64,000 nucleotides of DNA from Cucumis sativus (taxonomy: Eukaryota > Streptophyta > Magnoliopsida > Cucurbitales > Cucurbitaceae): the NCBI RefSeq assembly GCF_000004075.3, contig NC_026660.2:4960001-5024000 (forward strand), in the 5' to 3' direction. Positions 30,600 through 42,681 of the stretch are shown piece after piece (position 1 is the stretch's first letter; each line of letters begins with the position of its first letter). Below the pieces are notes generated by a model that worked only from the letters and a program-made list of their open reading frames with translations, searched no databases and was not told where the DNA came from. The position numbers and the translations under genes are program-made.

Positions 30600-33500
30600 A
30601 TTCTTTACCAACAAAAACGATTAAGATCTTAAATCTTAAATAAAATATTATGTTTAGGTTAGATTGGGAGGTTAAGGTACTCTAAAAACTGTATTATAGT
30701 GCATACATAGAAAGCCGGATTCTTAAATCTTGAGTTAATGTTTTTTTTTAAAAAATTTAATCATTGACTAGATTTTAAATTATTTTAAATTTGTCTCACC
30801 TCAATAATTTTAATATAGTTAAATTTAAAATAAACTAATTTTTTTCCTCTAAATTTTTAAATAGAGGTTTCACTAGGTTTTGGCATAAAATTGTATATAC
30901 TTTTGTCACTTTAATTAATTTAAAAATCATCAGATTTTTTTTTAACACTCGCAGATTGAAATAAATCAGTATTTTAATATTAAATTTAGTTATTAAAAAA
31001 TTATAATATTTTATCTAATTATATTTGAGGAATAAAAGTAATCGTAAAGTTTGTATTTTAATTTTAAATTAGCACCTAAATTGTTTTCAATGTTTTAATC
31101 TTTAATTTTTAAATTGACCAACAAAAAGAAAAAAAAATGTATTATTAAACTAAAACATAAACAATGATGTATCCAATATGTATTTATATTTTTCACTATG
31201 TTAATATTTGATTTATAGTTGAGATTGCAATAGATATGAGATCGATTTTCACATAAAAAATAAAAGAAAATAAACGAAATCTCCACTAACCAAAGAAACA
31301 TTACTTGAATAAAAATAAGAGAAGGAAGATAATTAAAAAGTATAATGATAATAATAATAATGTAATTACAAAAGATAATAAATAAAAAAAAAAAAGAAAG
31401 AAAGAAGAGAGAACAAATAGAAGAATGAGACAGTGTCCTTTAAAAATGATTGTTGTGAATAAACCAAGTGCTTAATTAGAATTCCCTAGCAGCAACAAAA
31501 AAAACAAAAAAAACAAAAATTTTCAAATATTGTTTCTTGTTTAATCACTTTTAAAAAAGATGTTAAAATAAAAACATACACAACTATTTTTTTTAGAACT
31601 TTTATATATATATGTTTTGTTGGTTTGTTATATACTAAAAGTATTTTTTAAAAATATTTTTCAATCTTAGCCAGTGGCAACTAGAGGTTCGATAGTAGAG
31701 ACTTCAGAGTTGGTGGTTGGATGTTCGTGGGTGGAGTCTTGGAAACGGGTCGGTGCTTTTTTAACAAATATCATAGTAGATGGTGTCCGAAAGTTGACCA
31801 ACATATTAAACTTTATACATTAAATTAGAAAAAAATAACTTATGAATTTGAATAGTAAACACTATAGGTAGTGTGAGAATGTGGAAAGGAAATCAACGCT
31901 TCCAAAACACTTGTAACTTTTAAAACAAACATCCCTCAAACGACACAATCTAACTTTTTTTAAAATACTCAAATAATTCCATAAACCTTTTCCACTCTTG
32001 ATGTGAACACAAATGAAGCTAGGTGAGATTTTTAAATATAAGAAAAAAATTTGACAAACTAATTATAACTTATACTAATATTTTATATATTCAAATAAAC
32101 ATGAATACAAGTTCAACAACAATCAAAATTTATATAAGTCTATCAATAACGATAAAACCTTATATATGTCTATATTTGATAGAGGTTGATAAAAGTATAC
32201 CAACGATTTTTTATATATACAATTTAACATATGGTTTAAGGGTTTTAACTTTTCCTTGCTTTTGTCTTTTGTTAGGTATATGTAAAACCAAAGGCCACAA
32301 TGATACATAGTTAAATGGTGCACGAAATAAAAATAAAAGTGGTTAGCCAAAGTCAAATATTCTATGAGTATTATCGTTAATAAAATTGTGATGTACACCC
32401 TACATTGCATTTCAACAAGAAGAAATATATATGCACATATATATTTAAAGAAAAAAAGCAATAAGTGTGATTGAGTATAACATGAGGAGGGCATGGAGGA
32501 GGATTGCATACATATATATATAGAGAGGGAGAGGTTCAAAGGTCATAAATGCAAAGCATTGAGGGAAACGGGAAGAGAGGCAACGGTTGACATGACTTTC
32601 ATTTAAGAAAACACAAATACACATAAAAACAAAACCCTTTACAATCTTAGTCGGCAGGCAGTATATATATTGGATTTCATTTTCCTTCATAATTAAGTAT
32701 AACCTAAATACATACATACAAAACTTCCCTTTATTTATTTATTTTCTTTGTATTTGACCTTTATATCTTATTCATATTATGTGACATTTTGACTAAATCT
32801 CTTCTATTTGGAAGCATTTACAAGCTATCTACTGCTATGTACCAATATCACAATTTAACGTGTGAACATATCAACGGCTTCTTGGAAACACACACATCAC
32901 ATATATGCACACTACATAATTCATACCCGCCCTTCTATTCTTTAATTTGACACTATATCAACATAAACTATATTGATATATTCTTTTTTATACAAAGAAT
33001 CAATTGAATTGGTAACTACGGAAACATTGATATGGTGTACCATTTATGTAAAAATGTTTAGAATATAGAGGTAGATGTGCGAGAGAAAATAAGAAGTTAG
33101 CTAGAAAGACATCTAACTAAGAAGGCCACTTAATGATGCAGACATTAAATTAATATAACAGTAACCTTTTTTTTTTTCTTTTCTTTTTATTGAACTTACT
33201 CGAAGGAGCTTCTCTCATTTGAATAGCTATATCGTAGCTAAAAAGTTTCATTTAATAAGCCAACTCTAACACTTGTAGTACAAAAAAAATAAAATAATAA
33301 TAATAATAATAATTGGAAAAGACTACATCATGTTTATGCATAGGACTATAACTGCAAGAGAGAAAATAGTACTTTAATTTAATTGAAGTTTAAATCAACC
33401 ATAAGGACATAATGTCTTAGAGTCCAGCTCAAATTTCAATGTTAATGTGTATATTTAAAATTTAGAACTAGCGAACACATGTGTGAAGTTAAAAGATAGA

Positions 33501-35816
33501 ATTTTGATGGTTGTTTATAATTGAGATTTGAGAGAGTTTTGAAAGGTAAAATTGAAGAGGCAAAATAAGAAGAGAAGGAAAAATGATTTGAAAAAAAGAA
33601 AAAGAAAAGGAAAGGAATGCGTGGGGACATTTAATTAATTGAAGGAGGAGTGGAAGAGGGGAGGAGAGGGCAGGCTCATTTATATCCGCGGCCAATACAT
33701 TGTAATAAGTCCTAACTCCTAACCTAGTCGTCTATTCCCTATTACTATTCCTCTTTCATTTTTCTCATATGGACAAAATTTTATAAGACTACCTTCATTA
33801 TAAATAATTAATAAAAATTATATTTCATATTTTCATCCTTCCTTAACTTTTATAAGTAATATTTAAGAATTATGTGAAATTTATGAAATAAATAGATATT
33901 CAATTAACAAAGTATCCAAAGGAGTTATTTTCCCCCTTCATATCATTAAACATTAACCTCCACTCATAACTTTACTAAATCTCTTTTATCTCTTAACTAC
34001 ACACCCAACATCATCCACGTCCCTAGATTTAAAATACGTTCTAATAGATTAGAAAACCCACTAAACAAAATAAACAACAACAACAAAATATAAAATAAAA
34101 TTGACCTATTAAAAGTATTGGAAAGACACTTGTAATTTCATTCTTTAATCACGTTATCTATAGTTTAGGTTTAAATTTAATTGAACTTGAGTTCGAGTGG
34201 ATTTGGTTTGACTTTAGACAAAGCTTGAGATTTGAGATATTTAATTAATTTACATGAAACAGTTTGGAAATGTTATTTGATGGAGATGACATTTTTAGAA
34301 TCAAAATGTGTATAATATACAAACATGAAATTGTTTATAGAAGATATAAATATATTGTAGGTAATAGAGAGGTTGTCCCATGAGCCGCATTATGAGTTTA
34401 ATTAATGGGATGTTGAACATTTTTTAAAAGCCTTGGCGAAAATCGTAATTGGAGGGCAGTACACAAACACCAGTTTTGCAGAGTATGTGATGGTTTTATG
34501 AGATTTGATTGCATTTGAAATTAAAGGGATATCAAAATATGATTAGTAGTTATGTGCTTTTGTTTGGAAGTGGGATAATAAGACAACATAACTCAACCAT
34601 CATATGAATTATGATTTTGATGGGTTTCCAACTTTAATTAATTATATATATATATATATGTTGGATTTTGGATAATGGACCATAATGGACCATGCACATA
34701 TGCAATATATATATCCATCACACCTTTGCCTTTAATTTGTTCATCGACTACTTTATTCTTCTTGTTTTATTTTCTTTTGTAAAAGCAAAATAAAATTCAA
34801 CGTAGTAATTTAAAATGGTTCCGTGGCTGAAAAGAAATCATTGGAGAGAGTGTGCAGTTACTTAGAAGCTCTAATTTAAATTTAATTACAACATGCATAT
34901 AGTTTACATAGTGGAAGCTAAGTTTGAGAGCATGTATCGACTCTACTCTTAATCACGTCTATCAATCATGTACACACTTCAACCATCTTATCAACTTTTC
35001 CTTTACCCTTTTATATAAATAAAATTTCAACAATGGAACTAACTCCACCATGTCTTTTTAGCCCCTATGAAAATAAATTAAACCAATTATAAAATACTTC
35101 TTCATTAGAAATATATATATATATTTTAAAAAATAAAAATAATATATATAATCCATCCAATTTCCAATTTGGTCACCAGTACGTGTCATTAAACAATTAT
35201 TTGATTTACACATTTAATTAAACACATGATTGTGCAAAATATTTGAAATTTGAATATGTCATGGTTTAATTAGACAAATTGCTTTTATTGTGTTACATAA
35301 CATCCTAATAGTGTTGCGTGCTATGTGTACAAATTTGTAAATAAATATTTTAAAACAAAATTTAGCAAAAGAAATCCCATATATAATAATAATTTTCTTT
35401 TCATTTTCCTTTACGTAACATGTGTGTGTGTGTGTGTATATATATTATCATGATTGGTATTCTATGGCTGTGAGATTAATGGATATCTGACGGCTTACAA
35501 TGGATGGCAGCTTTCAGAATTTTGAAGATATTTATGCATTCAACACACTAATATCTGAATGCATGTGAGAAGGTTTTGTAGAGAAGTGGTGATGGGGAAA
35601 ATAAAAGAAATAGTCTGCAGAGAGAGCGGGCATATTCTCAATGAAAACATGCTAACATAACATGAATGAAATTTGAAAGCATCTTATATTATTTTGTCCA
35701 ACAAACATTTCAGGGTCACCCTACCCCTTCTAATCGCCCTCCAAACTACTTTTACCAACACACAAATTCAACTCCTTATTTATTCCTCTACTCCCCTGGG
35801 ATTTCACTTTCCTTCT

Positions 35817-36907
35817 TCATGATGCCTTTGCTTTCGATGCCGGAGGAAGCAACTGCACATACAGCATCAAATGTTACAAAAATCATTCATCTCAACTATA
35901 ACTGAATTGTTACTTTTAAGCCTCCACTGCATCTAATCTGTTTATCACTCCATTCCCATAACTGTAATCAATAAGTGAATCAACTGTAACTTTTGCATAC
36001 CTGATAGCAAGAGATCAGTGAACTAACAAATCCGAGAGCACCTGTGACACGGGGCGTAACTTTCTTCGGTGCCAACTGAAGTAGTCCAACAGCAACCAAT
36101 AAATCCATGGATGCTTTCACCAGGGCCAAGGACCTTTCATTTGTTTTTTTAAGATTTGCACGGTATTTCTCGTCCTGCACTCAAATCATCTCCATCAAAG
36201 TAAATATTAATGTATATAAATATGGATCACTGACAAAGGATTCAACTTATTTGGCATCTGATTACATACTTGATGATAACACACTTGGTGTTGATTGATA
36301 TCCTTATCCTTAAGGTCTTTCTCTTGTTTCTTAATTGCAGCAGATAGCCTACCGATCTCTCCAATCTGAGATTGTAAGAATCCAAAACTTCAAAACATAA
36401 ATTATCACGACAAGACACAACTTCAAAATATAAATTACCAAACCAGGAAGTTGAATCATTTGCTTTCAAATAAAACAAACATACCTCGACTAACACCGTA
36501 CAGAATGAAGCACCCAACCAACAAAACAGAGAAATCCTTCCAATACGATCGGTACGTTCCTTATTCTATTGGAAAATATTACATATAAGAAATCAGCTTA
36601 GTTCCTTCTACTCTTAAACAGAGCAATTTACTTGAAAAGAGAAACTGTTGTACCTTGTAGATGCCTGTTCTACCAAGCCAAACAATTTGGTCAAGAAATA
36701 GAAAAGTCGATAGCAAGGCATTTTTGGACTGCAATAAACAAATAGAACTTAGAAAACACACCACTGATGATTGGTACGAAAATAGCAGATCGTAACTCTC
36801 ATACCTTTCCCAGAAGAATAAGAGGAAGGGGAGTTCCTTGAGGAACTGGACTAATAAGGCCATGCAGATCGTTGACAAACTGTAAACCAAAAACCATGGC
36901 ATAAATA

Positions 36908-36945
<38 letters not shown>

Positions 36946-37296
36946 AATTATAAAAATATTAAATCAATATGAGATGATCATGAAAATTCATCAGACAGAT
37001 CAAGAACTAATAGTAATACTCGGAAAAAGGACAGGCTAAAAACTTAAAGTCGTAGAAAGAAAATTGAAAACAGGTTATGATTTATGTAAGAATCAAAGGC
37101 TGACCTTGAAAAGACGAAAAACTTTTCGAGCTAAACTGGTAGTTTTGTCAACATTTTGTGCTGTGCCAGGCTCACCATTACTCAAGAATTTGGAGCCATA
37201 CTGTATAGCTCTACATATTTTGTCTCTGGCTTCTGCTTTATTCAAGTACAGAACTAGAAGAGCAAGTTCTGCTCTGGTCGCATCTAGCTTACTCAT
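35817..37296 (-). CDS. PEX11: Peroxisomal membrane protein PEX11 (11C/D/E group)
   Basis: This is a complete protein of 237 residues. Exons: 37105-37296, 36805-36879, 36654-36728, 36485-36565, 36285-36365, 36001-36174 and 35817-35852 (714 bases including TGA). All joins are phase 0. It begins MSKLDATRAELALLVLYLNK and includes RDKICRAIQYGSKFL, the amphipathic N-terminal region used by PEX11 proteins to bend the peroxisomal membrane. Hydrophobic segments include QIVWLGRTGIYK, ISLFCWLGASFCTVLVE and ALGFVSSLISCYQLLPP, and the tail reads SKAKAS. Length and sequence fit the plant PEX11C-E subgroup (235 residues in Arabidopsis PEX11C). The role is peroxisome elongation and division. The exon 5 donor (CAA before gtgtgt) is slightly off consensus. 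A non-coding first exon at about 38497-38620, ending GATTAG before gtattc, would give a 5' UTR intron of about 1.2 kb. Confidence 0.93.
36911..36943. repeat. (AT)16 microsatellite in a PEX11 intron
   Basis: Perfect AT run in the first coding intron of PEX11, about 30 bases from the 3' splice site read on the minus strand. Confidence 0.95.
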
Positions 37297-38625
37297 CTTT
37301 TAAAGCTACCCACCTTCCAAATCAAAATGCAGCTACACATCATGAATAGAACAACGCCAAGGTGCCAGCAAGCAAAGGAAGCAATATAATCAAAAGGTAA
37401 CAGACAAAATTAAGCAAGTGATCACAGGGGTGGAAAATATCAAAATCCTTTACTATAAGTAGGCCATCCAGATTTCCTTCACTTCCCATCACTCATCAGA
37501 GTGACAGAGCACAATAAATTGGAAGCGTAAATATCTTTTCACGCAGTACAGACAAATGTCTACTGATTTATAAGAACCTTCTTCTTAAGTTAAATGAAAT
37601 GTTTCTAAGTTTCTTGATGGCTTATGTAAACAAATGAAAAATCCCAGAAGCATGTATCCTTTACAATCCAAGGCACATTAAAACCTCTTATTTATAGCAG
37701 ATAGTTGTTAGCCTAAGCAGATATGGATAGGGGTCAGACTCCAATGCCCCATCCTGTGCCTTTTGTAATCCAAGGCAAATTAAGGATCTTAATTTTAGCA
37801 TGTTAGGAGTCAATTTAACAAATATTGGGGCGAAGGCTAAAGTTTTAAACCCCAGGTTTAAAATTTAAATCTTAAAATCCTATCTATGGATAGGGAGAGC
37901 CTCCCAAATATCAAGGGGGTGGGGTATAAGCAAAATCCAAGTGGTGGGACCAAGATCTCGGTCATTAAAAGGGAAAAGGAAAAAGTCTCACAAAATATAA
38001 CTGAAAACAGAACTCAAGATAATCAGAACAAAGAATTGGAAGGAGAAGGGAAACCCGCTTGAAATAAGCGCTCACAAAGGACCAAGAGAGAGAAGAAAGA
38101 AAGCAAACAGGAGATATTCGTCATAAAGTGCGAATCAATCTCCAAAATTAAGGCAAACTCGAATAAGAAGCAAGCAGACGAGCAATAGAGAATAACACAG
38201 CAAGAACAATAAGTAACAACACCAAATCAAGCAGAAGAGGAGGTTGTTAGCGAAACACATGAGAAGGACAGTAGGGAATTCATGAGAAATTGACATAAGG
38301 GATTGGTTGAATAAAACAATTAAAGTGGTAACGTAGAAAGAAACAGAAGGGAGGTAAAATCCCACAAAACCTAGATCAAGAAAACAGGAACAGGGGCAAA
38401 TCCTCACACCAAGAACACAAGCATACCACAAAATTGGAAGGAAAAAAAAAAGGGAAAACCAGAAAAGGGAAGTGATGAGATAGATTAATTGAATACCTAA
38501 TCAGACAACCAGAATCAAAGTGAGTCCGTTTGAGCAAATGAAAGCGGCAAGCAAAGCGAACCGAGTTGAATCGGATGATAGAGAAAGGTAGAGATGGAAA
38601 GAAAAAGAGCCTCGGAGTTTGCAAT
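37297..38625 (-). promoter_or_regulatory. 5' UTR intron and leader of PEX11
   Basis: The ATG exon is preceded by GTAG/AAAG acceptors. A good donor (GATTAG before gtattc) lies at 38496/38497 on the minus strand, with a pyrimidine-rich leader upstream to about 38620. Nothing coding was recognised between them. Confidence 0.5.
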
Positions 38626-40983
38626 AAGAAAGTAACACAAAGTTTATCTATTAAACACCTTATTGTTGCTGAATTGAAGAAAGAGAGATCGGGATTTGAT
38701 TGTATTCGTGGGAAAGTAGAAAGCGTCAGCGATTCGTTGTCTTTCCTTCTTCTCCTCCAAAATGGCGCATGGTTGGTTGTTAGTGACGACGTTAACCCCG
38801 CGTTTGCTTTGCCTATCCAAATTGCCTTTCTTCCTATGGACGATGGCGATGCTCATAATTTCCTTAATCCTGATTGTGACCGTTTGATTATCATACAAGA
38901 ATTTGGTGGCACACCTTCCAATGACCTCCTCATCATCGATGTTTTCTTTAGTCCAAATCCCAACTTTGTTTGGTAGACTTAAATGAAAACCAAGTGTATT
39001 TCATGTTCCTTTAATACTATAATTCACAAATTATATTATAATTTAAATCCACTGATTATTAGTTCTTTTTTTTATTATTTTATTTAAAATTGTTTATAGT
39101 TTTTTTTATTTTTTAATCTATCAATTTACACTCTAATCAAATAATTGTATCAATTTCAATTTCAAACTAATAATTACACCAATTCACCATTTACATCCAA
39201 TTAGGGTGAGTCGTTGCTAAGCCAGTAATCCATAACAAGTGACTGATAAGGAACGATCTACTATTTTGAAACATCCCGTTGTAAGTGACTGATCAGGAAC
39301 GATCTACTATTTTGAAACATCTCATTGCAAGTGACTCATCAAGAACGATCTACTATTTTGAAACATCCATACGGGTCTAAATCTACCCATGAGAGTTCGG
39401 ATTCCAAATAAAAAAATGAAGCATATTCCAAAATTTGAAGGAATAAGGAATACCTCTGTACTCCATAATAAGGAATGACAACCATGCTAAAAGTATGTCA
39501 ATTCGTCCCTAAAATCGACTTGCCTAACCTTTGTACAATGTATCGATTTAAGCATCAAAGTGTATGTGAAAAGTATCATACAAGTGGGTTGATTTTTTTT
39601 TATTGTTGATTTTGCTGACGAGTTCTTCTCCAAATTATAAAACTATCATCGGTGACAAATATAACCTAAAATTACAAATCTAACCTACTCTATCTAGTCA
39701 TTCTATTTATTTATTTATTTATTCAACATTCTTAACAACATACCCTAACTTTTTTAACCATATGTTTTCAAAGACCCTTTGATAATATTGAATCAAATTT
39801 AGGAAACAAAATTATCTTTTTGATCTTTTAGTTTTAGATCTAACTTTTGTTTGTGTAACATTGGAGTTCAAGAAGAGTACACAAATAAATTGAACTCATG
39901 AACGAATGGGAAGAATTTTGAGAATTCAAAACCCCAGAGAAGTATCTAAAAGAATTGAAAGTAACAATAGAATGCACCATCTTTTCGATGACTCAATTAT
40001 ACAAACTTTTTCTAGAAAACATGGAGTGGTAACAAAATATACTAAAAGAACTCATGTTGGATTACGAGACTAATTTTTATTTCCATCCTTCGAAATAGTT
40101 AAAAACAAGCAAAATCGACATGCAAAATTATAGGATGCGTAATAATGTCAAAGCGATTACGTGTCTTGAATCTTAGGCTTGAGCCATTATAATTTTTCTT
40201 GAAAGGTGAGTCATTTCAACTGGTATGAGATTTTGAAATATTATATATTAGCTCTTATGTTTAAGTTTCGCCATTTAGTCCTCAATTTAATCCCTAAATT
40301 TCATATTATTTTAATTTTATCTTTAAAATTTTAGCTATGTTTTAATATGGTCCCTATACCAATTTAATGCTTGTTAGTGTTAATGTTTATTAATTAATTA
40401 AAAATAATTATGAAGTAAATTTAAAATTTTAAACTTTTAATAGTAATAAAAATAGTAAAACATAATTAGTTATACTATTAACACACGGTAGAGATATTAT
40501 TATTATATATATAACCTATACATGTACATATAGGTATATATATAAAAAAGAGAAAAATAGAAATTTCAATACAATAAGTTGAAGAATAATTTTACATTTT
40601 TGACCCACGTGAGTTTCAAAAGTCAAATTTGGGTTTTCCCATAAACTCTAATTAGAAGATCAAATAAGTTTGAATACAACACTGTTATTTTATGAATATC
40701 TTTTATCAAGATTTCTATAAAATTAAGATACTATTTTATTTTTAATTTTTTGTTCAATATTGTTCAATCCTTTGTTGGACAGACAGAAGAGATTAGATTA
40801 GGCATCAAACAAACAGCATAAACAGAACATACAAGGAAAGTATATTCATAGATGATGGAAAATAGTTCACCGGATCATTGGCAACTTTCTGTTTGTTATC
40901 CTCCGAAGTCCAAACCTACTTGCTTGTTTCATTTTAGCTTATGAAACCCAACTTTTAATGAAAACATCCAAAACCAAGGAGCC
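38626..40983. other. Intergenic stretch between PEX11 and the ARM-repeat gene
   Basis: A plus-strand open frame of 136 codons (38566-38976) overlaps the PEX11 leader but shows no recognisable motif, and I do not call it a gene. The stretch holds a 46-bp triplicated repeat (39237-39369), a ttta run near 39701-39725 and a degenerate 'agtcc...aatccctaaat' type dispersed repeat at about 40250-40390. Confidence 0.5.
39237..39369. repeat. 46-bp tandem repeat, three copies
   Basis: The unit aagtgactgatcaggaacga tctactattttgaaacatc... starts at 39237, 39283 and 39329. The gaacgatctactattttgaa core is identical in all three copies, with only a few substitutions outside it. Such strong conservation in AT-rich surroundings suggests a recent duplication. 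Confidence 0.92.
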
Positions 40984-42681
40984 CTATTTCCTACCGAACA
41001 GACTTCTCAACTTACCTCTTTCCAGTTTCTCTAGCAGCTTCTTTGAGCCCGGTGTGTCCATCTCTGATAGCTTCTTCAAATACCCTATTGCCCCATACGA
41101 TATCATCAGCTTCTTGCATTTCCTACTCGAAGAGAGTGACACGAGACACGCAACGGCATATTTCTTCGCTGTGTTTTGTGGGATGGGATCAAGTAGTTGG
41201 ACGAGATTTGGGACACTCTTTTCATCCCTTTTAACTTCTCTGCAGTTCTGCGAAAGGGTCACAAGGCTTGAGATTGCCTGCGCTGCCACTTCTCGGACAC
41301 TGTTTGATTTGGACTCGAGGAGTTTAATCAGGAGAGGGATGCACTCAGCTTCACCTATTAGCTTCTTCATCTCTGGTGTGTTGCATACCCTGCAGATTGC
41401 TGACGCTGCAGCCTGCTGTGCACCAACTGATCCAGACTTGAGCACATGTACTAGACGAGGGAGGAAGCCGAGAGACAACAGAAGTTCCATTGAAACTGAG
41501 CTGACTATATTCCTCAATGCCCCGACCGCAGATTCTTGAGGGAGAGGGCCGTCAAGATATGCCAATATGCAGCGAAGACCACCTTCAGAGATGACTGATC
41601 TCCTTAGAGATTCGTTGCTAGCAGTGAGATTTTGTAGGCATTCAGCTGCATACTCTTTCGATCCCAACAGAATTCCACAATCGACAAGACTGATCATCAC
41701 TCTTATGATCCCTTCTTCAGCCAAAGTTTGTCGAACCTCAGGTACGGCTGATATGTTCTTCAGTGTGCAAGCAGCAGCAGCCTGCGATACAGAATCACCG
41801 GTCTTGCAGAGTTCAATAAGAGGTCGAACCCCACCATGCCCAACTATTGCACGGGCAGTATCAGCTGACATTGACAACCTTTGCAGCGAAATCACTGCCT
41901 TTTCTTTAGCCACAGCAGTGCCAGACTCGACAAGTCTGATTAGAGGTGGCAAAACACCTTCTGAAACAAGCCAATTTTCACAACTTCCTGATTCAGCTAG
42001 CAGGCAAATTAGGTTGATCGTCTTCTCTCGGATACACAGAGAGGTTGCAGTGAGCAATTGGACTAAAGCAGCAACATTATTACGACCAAAGATAGACAAA
42101 ACATTATCATCATCCTCTTTGATGATCTCAACAAGACTGTCAAGAGCTCGATGTTTTGCCTCCATATGGCCTATCTGCAGCCTGGCAAGCAGTTCCCTTA
42201 TGTTGCCATAGTCAGTAGATTCCCACTGTGACGAACAACCTGACAAAGGTAGAGGTAGAGTAGCCTCACCAAGCACGCCCGTCTTAATCAGAAGACCACA
42301 ATCACGCAAGTTCAAATCCAATTTCCCAGACAACGAGTCAAGATCACTTTGTATCCGAAGCTTGCCTTCAAATTTCTCTCTAACACAAAGCTTCGCCAGT
42401 TCAACGGTTTCCTTCAAGCTGTTCAAAACAGCTTGCAATTGCTCCTTGCAAAGAACATTCTTCGAAAAGCAAGGATGGCTCGACAAATCCGATAACCGGG
42501 ATGGAAGCTGCTCAAGCTTTGAAACAATCATCTTCCACCTCCCGGGAAACACCTTAACCTCCAGAGCCTTCTCCAGGGCCACAGGAACAAGCTTTTGAGC
42601 TTGCAGCAGCCATTCTTCAGCTGACTCTGCCTCTGAATCCGTCCCGCCTGAACTCCGATGAACGCTTCCCTCTTCCACCAT
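40984..42681 (-). CDS. Armadillo-repeat protein (vacuolar-protein-8-like)
   Basis: An uninterrupted reading frame of 565 residues starts MVEEGSVHRSSGG. The N-terminal 190 residues are helical and resemble the region found ahead of the ARM array in an Arabidopsis ARM protein I recall as At5g50900 (SKLEQLPSRLSDLSSHPCFS is nearly the same). From about 190 to 550 it is built of armadillo repeats of about 42 residues, for example VAALVQLLTATSLCIREKTI, GVLPPLIRLVESGTAVAKEK and GVRPLIELCKTGDSVSQAAA. No U-box is present, so it is not a PUB E3 ligase. ARM arrays bind partner proteins; the specific role is unknown. The tail is basic (KLERGKLRSLFGRK). One intron interrupts the 5' UTR: the acceptor is at 42686, so the final exon starts 4 bases before the ATG, and the donor is at 43480. 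Confidence 0.92.
   Translation of the reverse strand: MVEEGSVHRSSGGTDSEAESAEEWLLQAQKLVPVALEKALEVKVFPGRWKMIVSKLEQLPSRLSDLSSHPCFSKNVLCKEQLQAVLNSLKETVELAKLCVREKFEGKLRIQSDLDSLSGKLDLNLRDCGLLIKTGVLGEATLPLPLSGCSSQWESTDYGNIRELLARLQIGHMEAKHRALDSLVEIIKEDDDNVLSIFGRNNVAALVQLLTATSLCIREKTINLICLLAESGSCENWLVSEGVLPPLIRLVESGTAVAKEKAVISLQRLSMSADTARAIVGHGGVRPLIELCKTGDSVSQAAAACTLKNISAVPEVRQTLAEEGIIRVMISLVDCGILLGSKEYAAECLQNLTASNESLRRSVISEGGLRCILAYLDGPLPQESAVGALRNIVSSVSMELLLSLGFLPRLVHVLKSGSVGAQQAAASAICRVCNTPEMKKLIGEAECIPLLIKLLESKSNSVREVAAQAISSLVTLSQNCREVKRDEKSVPNLVQLLDPIPQNTAKKYAVACLVSLSSSRKCKKLMISYGAIGYLKKLSEMDTPGSKKLLEKLERGKLRSLFGRK

Larger units (their letters stand above)
23136..35600. other. 12.5 kb AT-rich gene desert between the ANL2-type gene and PEX11
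   Basis: I found no supported gene, tRNA or known microRNA on either strand. Open frames such as 23826-24173 and 27150-27383 are short, with no recognisable motifs. The region is dominated by A/T runs and simple repeats: (AG)n at 24262-24287, (AT)n at 26245-26269 and 28537-28561, a (TC)n-(AT)n compound at 30555-30599, (TA)n near 34640-34660 and (TG)n near 35420-35437. A fragment near 23750 (gtttgtttgataacattt) resembles a high-copy repeat I associate with cucurbit genomes. A (ggtagg)n-like run is at about 29850-29870. Confidence 0.55.

Noticed and set aside
31670..31760. tRNA-like 'ggttcgatagt' box
   Set aside because: The B box is only partly matched, and there is no A box or acceptor stem at the right spacing.
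41567..42211. 214-codon plus frame (and the 193-codon frame at 40958-41539)
   Set aside because: Both are antisense shadows of the intronless ARM-repeat coding region.
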